Shown here: one piece after another, positions 58,385 through 64,000 of the stretch
Numbering within the stretch: position 1 is the first letter of the stretch
Layout of the letters: the number at the start of each line of letters is the position of its first letter
From: Euwallacea fornicatus
Taxonomy: Eukaryota; Arthropoda; Insecta; Coleoptera; Curculionidae
Direction: 5' to 3'
Assembly: GCF_040115645.1 (NCBI RefSeq)
Contig: NC_089542.1
Location: forward strand, 2,418,001 to 2,482,000
DNA length: 64,000 nt
Position numbers and translations under genes: made by a program
Notes under the pieces: generated by a model
Told to the model about the DNA's origin: nothing
The model's input: only the letters and a program-made list of their open reading frames with translations
Database searches by the model: none

Positions 58385-59848
58385 ATGACAGACCCAGGAG
58401 TAGCAGTGCCTATTGGTACCAACCCAGCCCCTGATGCCCCTAATAACCGCCCCCAATTAACAATTAACAGAACAAGAAACCATAATCAATTAGTGCATAT
58501 AAGAGACAGATTGTTTCACACATTATTTTATCGGGGAACTCTGGCTTATGCCAGGGCCTTTCCAAAACCAGTGAGGAGATTCATAGAATTCGTAGTGTTA
58601 ATTAAGGCCTTTATGGCGTTTTTCGTACTAGTTTACATTCATTTGTCCTTTTCAAAGACTGCTAATACTTGTCTAGATAATGTTGTATCTAATTGGCCCA
58701 AAGATGGAATTTTACGAGTGGAGATTATTAGCAATATGGAAGATGGCTATAGCTTGAAAGATAGTTATGCTAAAGAGGAGAGGTTGAATAAAATGGGGAG
58801 GGAGGAGATGGGGAGTGTATTGGGACTATTGACGACAAAATTGGACTTGGAACCATCAACTTTGGAGCACCATGGTAAAGGCATGGAAGCTTTGCTAAAT
58901 GGGGAAAGTAAGTACTTAATATAGATATGTAAAATGTACATATATCAAAATGTAAGATATACAATATTTTTCTCTGATTTCATGACTGTTTTGACTCTTT
59001 CAATGTGATTCTGGCACTTAACAGAAGATTTTGTAAATTTTTATATTTTCTCTTCATGACTGATTGATCGATATTACAAAATTTAGTTAAAACTCCTATT
59101 TCTACAATTAAGAAGAACTTTTTTAGAACAAACTATCAACTCCCAAAAGAATACACTGGATGAACACAGCTATCTAAACGAGTCTTTGAGTGCTACTTCA
59201 ACAAATTGGTCTTGGATAGAAATGTTCACCGAATCTCCCAAGAAATACGCCGATTTTCTGTTTGTCGAAGGTAGTGAGACTACCAAGTCCGACACGAATC
59301 TTAACTCAACAATTGTCGAGGCACGAGAATCGGAATCGAAAGTTGTGGAAACCAGGTTAATTGACAAAAGTAAGTGGTGTTGTTGTATTTTGTGTTTACT
59401 GATTTTCTTTATTTATTTTTGAAGAAAAATTCCTAAAACTGGCTTTATTTAATACCTTCTTAGACGACATATACATTTTCGAGTACGCCTTGGAGTATGG
59501 GTTTTTGCGTCTGAGTCCTAGTGCTCGGGCAAAATTGAATATACCAGTGAAAGCAGTATTCCTTGATCCGACTAGAGATGAATGCTTTGGAGATTCCTTT
59601 ACTCGACTGGTTTTAGGGGAATTTCTTGGTTATAACGACCTTCTCATGACTTCGGTAAAGGCCTTCGCGGAGAAGGAACAGAATCGGGGGTTTTTAAAGT
59701 GAGTTTTCTGAGATGAGGCAAATTGGGAGGGAAGGTTTTAGGTTTTTCATTTTATAGAAATGTAGTTACCGGAGAGCATTATCGGTTTGTTAACCTTTGG
59801 ATGGCCAAAACGGCGTATCTTCCGGCAATAGCCTGCATGCTGCTTTTT
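58385..59848 (+). CDS. membralin (TMEM259 homologue), 5' part
   Basis: Exons 58385-58907, 59127-59369, 59464-59698 and 59758-59848 join in frame. The protein starts MTDPGVAVPIGTN. Next come VRDRLFH-type 'IRDRLFHTLFYRGTLAYARA' and a membrane segment near residues 66-88 (FVVLIKAFMAFFVLVYIHLSF). A luminal loop with NWPKDGILRVE follows, then YALEYGFLRLSP, LDPTRDECFGDSF, EFLGYNDLLM and NVVTGEHYRF. All are membralin landmarks. A second membrane segment begins at AYLPAIACMLLF and is cut by a GTAAGT donor at 59849. The C-terminal multi-span half must lie beyond the window. Membralin is an ER membrane protein reported to work in ER-associated degradation and neuronal survival in vertebrates. Confidence 0.92.
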
Positions 59849-60067
59849 GTAAGTATTTGCAGGTATTTTTATTTTAATTTTCTTTATTAATAGATAAACT
59901 ATATTGTTCAAATTTAGGAGGTATTTTGAAGGCAGACTGATCTTTAAACTTCGGAAAATAAAAAAAATCATGAATTTTTATGCTAAAACTTTTCTTAAGC
60001 GGTGATGAGGTATGTTGGATGACAAGTTACCTGTAATGACAAGTAAATAAGTGCCGGGTTTCATGAA

Positions 60068-60510
60068 AATTTTTTAAGTTGATCCAGAGATACTTTATCG
60101 TCAAGGATTGAATGATATGGAGATACGTGAGAACACTACTTACCCATTTCACAAGTGATAGAATCCGGGTTTCTTAAATTTTGGGTGATTTGTGAGTGAA
60201 TGATCCTACAGGTCATTGCATGTTACAGCATACAGTACAACAGACATATGTATCTCCTGATAATTGAGGACGTTCCGCTTTGCAAATGGTGGAATGCGGA
60301 AGAGAAATCCTCCCAGTACTTTCTATAAAAGTCCAAAAATTGTGAAGAAATTCATTTCTGACGAAAATTCGTGCATCAGATGAAACGTTCGGCAATTGAG
60401 AAGAACTTGGTAACCTGACTTGTCTATACCAGAGAGTCATACGGGGGTGGGGATAATACCTAATCGTTCAATCCACAAAGTATATCTCCGATTTTTTTAA
60501 ACAAGCTTGA
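60068..60510. repeat. MITE-like inverted-repeat unit
   Basis: The left side reads GAGATACTTT..GGATTGAATGAT (from about 60090). The complement of the right side (ending about 60500) reads GAGATATACTTTGTGGATTGAACGAT. T-rich outer ends (TTTTTTAAG against GTTTAAAAAAATC) also pair. The ends are about 60 bases long, the whole about 440 bases, and no coding sequence lies inside. Confidence 0.5.
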
Positions 60511-60999
60511 AAACTTTTTTGAGTCTAACTGTAAATGGTCTGGTAATACATATATAGTGACAACAGAGTGGCTCTCGAACTTCTTAAAAACAAAATTTTG
60601 GTCTTTGAGTCGAATAGTTAAAAGAGAACTGGGGATTATTGCTTTTTGTACTAAGGGAAGGCTGAAATTTTAGAATGAAAAATCTAAACAATAATTAAAA
60701 CTGCGACATTTGAATATAGCATGATTTGTCGTCGTTTTTTGTTCTAATGAATATAAATTGTACTCTAGTTTTACTCATTATTGAACTGTTTTGCGTAATG
60801 TGTAATATATACAAAATAGGATCAATAATTTGCCTTCACCAGAAAGTCCAGAATGTTTTCACTTTATATAGCGATGATTATCAATGGTCATTTATCATAG
60901 TAAAAGTGATTTAATAGTTGTATTGCAATTTAATTGAATAAAAATTAGAGGCGTAGTGCATCATAGTCTCTAACTAGCACGAAGAATTTATATAATATT

Positions 61000-61900
61000 T
61001 TCTGAAAAGAAGAGTTTAAGAAATTTTATATTTGGAACGATGCTTTGCAAGCCACTGAGATATTGTTATTCTATACATTTGTGTCGCAACTTCAAAGAGA
61101 AAAATTGATAATTCAATCGAACAAAAATCAAGGGCATATTGAGTTGAAATTTTGGTTCCCACTTAGATTATTTAAAGTCTTTAAAACTAGCGAGATTTCG
61201 TTAATATTTCAACAATTCTGTCGCACACTAATGAAAATTCGTTGTTTCACAATTATTAGTTTGGGAAAATTGGTTATTTAAACAGACAAAAATAACAGGA
61301 GATTAGTAAGCCAACATTTGTGATTAGGACGAAGATATTAGTAAGTTTAGAAAAAAGATAAATTTAAGAGGTTTTATCTTAGAAATGCAATGAACGCTAA
61401 TGATTGGTAATTTATTTTTTCCAAGTTGGCAGTATAAACAGAATAATTATTGTTTGCATGGTGAATTGACCAAAAATCAGACTAGTAATCTACAGTGAAT
61501 ATCAAGTTATTGTTATTTCATTTATGAGAAGGGTGAATTTGCGACACTTTTCGAAAGAGCTTGGCGCATCACTGAAATTTGGATATTATCGCCTCTAAAA
61601 TGACAGTTGAAAAATAAAAATTCTCTGAAAAAAATCAAGGGCACATCAAGTCAAGGTCTTTAGGTAAGATTAAGAAGGTTATTTGCAACGTATGATTTTA
61701 AACCATCTTTGGAAGGAAGATTTGTAAACCATTGAAATTTTGGTATTCATTGATATTGAGTTGTTTGGTAATAACTGGTAATAACTGAACAGAAATAAAG
61801 GGCATTCCGAAGTGTAACCAATTTACAATGCTATTAGAAAATTCCTTTGAGAAAAAGTTCTGCACGTCACTGTTATTTAGGACTCGTCATTGACTTTTCT
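61000..61900 (+). repeat. diverged tandem array, unit about 160-170 bases (array 5)
   Basis: AATCAAGGGCAT-type phrases lie at 61131, 61638 and 61799 (507, about three units, then 161). CACTGAAATTTTGGTATT-type phrases occur near 61052, 61570, 61731 and 61868. Intermediate copies are barely recognisable. The array lies inside the membralin intron. Confidence 0.6.
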
Positions 61901-63120
61901 CATTTTTATACATCAATGCATTTTAAATGCATTTTCTAACGTTTTCAAAGTAAATGTATAATAAAATTCTCTCTCACAATCCAATTCTATTTAACATTGT
62001 TCCGAGTTGCGGGGTCGTAAATAGGAAATTCACCTTAGAAAGATGAACGCCTTATTTCCTTATAAAATTACCTTATTACCCGAAGACATAACTCAAATTA
62101 TCCGCGACGTTCTCATCATGTCCAATTTAACGTCGAATTTCAAAGGTCGTCATTTTTCGCCAAATAATCAATTTTTAATTTTCGAAAAAAGCCTTATTTC
62201 CTTTTGTGTTCTCCGTTGTGCAAAGGGGGGATGTGGGATGCGTTACATGTCAAATTATTCCACTCGTTCGAGTAATTTGGGCTGAAATAATATGAAATTC
62301 AGCGCACGACATCCGATGCGCTTCGCGCAAAACATGCCTCGGAATTAAATGCAAATTATTCTGATTTTGAATGGATTGGGGGCTATTTTTCATCGTTATA
62401 GGAAATGGGTCACTTCCCTACCCAACGGGGATACAATTACCACATTCTAACAAAACGTCCCTTTTATCTAATTCGTTTTATCAGACTCCGGTGATCTTCG
62501 GACATAAATAATGGACGACTGTCTCCATATTGTGATTCCTGTTTGGGGCGCAATAAACGTCCTCGGTTTTCGTCGATAAAATTATTTTAACGACTTCCTT
62601 CCTCCCATTGAATGACGGAATGTCACAACGAAGTTGAGGAAACTCCACTTTAATTGGAAACGTTCTGACGTGTTTTATTTTCGTTCCGAGGCGAATTGCG
62701 ACATCTTCGGTGTCGGAATTAATACGTTTCGTGGAGTTATCACCTGTTTTATTTTTTTGACGGCTGAAAATTGATGTATTGGGAACGATTCTAACGCTTT
62801 TCTTTGATTGATGATTCCTTGGATAATTATTATTAGGCCACATTTTGTTCAAACTGGGAGACACACGCTTTTGTTGGGGATTTATTGAGATATCGATTTA
62901 GAAAATATATGGCGAGGTTTAACGAGAAATGGTCACTCAGACGCCCAATGTTTTCCAAAATTATTTAATTTAGCATTTCATTCACTGTTTCACATGCATA
63001 ACAAAGCTCCATCGACCGACTTGAAGGGCCAAAATCTTCAATTTGGTCAACAACTGAATCTTTAAGGTTGGCAGTTATAAAGATTTTTTTACAACAAAAT
63101 AAGTTGTCGCCAGTATGGTA

Positions 63121-63456
63121 TATACAGGGTGTTCCATTTAAAGCTGTGATAGTGCCACAATCTCGACCAATCCAAAAATTGAACAAAAATCGAGGATAAA
63201 CGTACAGCAAAACGTCTACTAAAAATTTTTTCAAATAAAAAATATTTATTTTTTGAAGGTCTACAAAATTCAGGGTTGCCATTTGAAAAAAAAGCTCTTG
63301 AAATTACCTTAAAATGATGTTTTCGCTAAAAGTCACTATCTTCATGATATCTCCTCCTTACTACCGGACAACTTTTACTTAAACCTTTTTTTCATATAAC
63401 GTATTATTTTTGAGTAATCTTCATTCACAGCTTAAAAGTGGGACACTCTGTATAGT
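63121..63456 (+). mobile_element. MITE with TATACAGGGTG ends
   Basis: TATACAGGGTGTTCCATTTAAAGC at the left is mirrored by TATACAGAGTGTCCCACTTTTAAGC on the complement of the right end. The size is about 336 bases with no coding capacity. The ends resemble those of the mariner-like element at 37386-38311, which may be its kind of autonomous partner. Confidence 0.7.
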
Positions 63457-64000
63457 ACCCTTTTCGCTGTTATGCACAGGGAGTTTCAATGAGTGCATGC
63501 AAGAGGCAATTAGGCGATTGATAAGTGTGAGGGAGACAGTTCTATGTGGTTTTGGAGGACACAAATTACGCGCAATATGTAAATTTGAACACGTTCTTCG
63601 AGAACAAGTTCCATGATAAATTTTAATGTAGCTTTACCTCCACAAACACCACAATAGAAATGGTATTTTAGAACGCATCAATTCAAAAACGAGCTCTTTT
63701 TATGATATGATTCATCCTCCGATTAAGGCATATTGTTTCTGAGTCAACGACAGTCGCCTGTCTCCCTGGAACTTACGAATCGCCTAATTGTCTTTCGCTT
63801 GCACTCACTAAAATTCCATATGCGTAACAGCCAAAAAATTTTGGTATTTAAAGTATGGTATTTAAAGTGATTTTGATAGTTTTCTACCTCTTTTAAAACC
63901 GTGTTTGGCACGATCCTGATTTTAGGAAAGTCACTAGGAAATTCTTAATTTTGAAAAATATTTTTTGGAAGTTTTAAAATTTTTAAATGAGATGACGTAG
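63457..64000. other. no gene recognised at the right edge
   Basis: Probably still intron of membralin. Nothing identifiable. Confidence 0.4.

Larger units (their letters stand above)
59849..63120 (+). other. membralin intron with repeat content
   Basis: No exon continuing membralin (the expected SMLLRYSHHQ region) can be found to the window end, so this intron is longer than 4.1 kb. It contains an inverted-repeat unit at 60068-60510 and diverged array 5 at 61000-61900. The open frame at 62481-62864 (-) has no recognisable domain. Confidence 0.6.

Noticed and set aside
62481..62864. 127-codon open frame (-)
   Set aside because: Composition resembles antisense of AT-rich intron DNA and no motif is recognised.
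1..64000. CRISPR arrays, operons or bacterial-type terminators
   Set aside because: Spliced genes and eukaryotic transposons show this is nuclear animal DNA. None of the repeats has the repeat-spacer layout of CRISPR.

Overview
The window is a piece of insect nuclear genome. It is AT-rich and the genes carry many introns, several only 54-68 bases long with GT..AG ends. It has relics of several transposon classes and no bacterial or organellar features. Short introns, an insect-restricted DM4/DM12 gene and Tc1/mariner plus R1-type and gypsy-type relics fit an arthropod. A beetle-like genome is my guess, not proven.

Six protein-coding genes can be read exon by exon. (1) 11974-13134 (+) encodes a secreted DM4/DM12-family protein. 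(2) 13812-17123 (+) encodes an AGGF1 homologue with coiled coil, OCRE-like tyrosine motifs, FHA domain and G-patch. (3) 17535-26998 (-) encodes follistatin: a signal-peptide exon, a 6.4 kb first intron, the N-terminal follistatin domain, three Kazal modules and an acidic tail. (4) 44120-46076 (+) encodes a secreted histidine acid phosphatase. (5) 56062-57334 (-) encodes the ANKRA2/RFXANK-type ankyrin protein. (6) 58385-59848 (+) encodes the first half of membralin, which runs off the right edge. AGGF1 and follistatin are convergent. ANKRA2 and membralin are divergent and may share a promoter region. The six genes do not form a pathway. Follistatin (extracellular TGF-beta ligand antagonist) and the acid phosphatase act outside the cell, AGGF1 and ANKRA2 are probably nuclear/cytoplasmic, and membralin is an ER membrane protein.

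The rest is repeat-rich. There are three separate Tc1-like elements with recognisable terminal inverted repeats (about 541-1920, 2942-4523 and 39226-40848), all decayed. A roughly 0.93 kb mariner-like element at 37386-38311 has very long inverted ends. A Ty3/gypsy relic lies at about 33640-34560 and a non-LTR (R1/LOA-like) reverse transcriptase relic at 28556-29500. At least two MITE-like inverted-repeat units are present.

The most unusual structure is a set of five old, strongly diverged tandem arrays. They lie at 23450-24650, 32170-32880, 50900-52760, 53787-54130 and 61000-61900. Most have a unit of about 150-190 bases; the array at 50900-52760 has irregular spacing. They do not look like one family. 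A 1 kb purine-biased tract (31050-32130) and an exact 40-base triplicate (8266-8386) add to this. Long stretches (4.5-8.2 kb, 8.4-11.9 kb, 34.6-37.4 kb, 40.9-44.0 kb, 46.3-50.9 kb) hold nothing I can assign.
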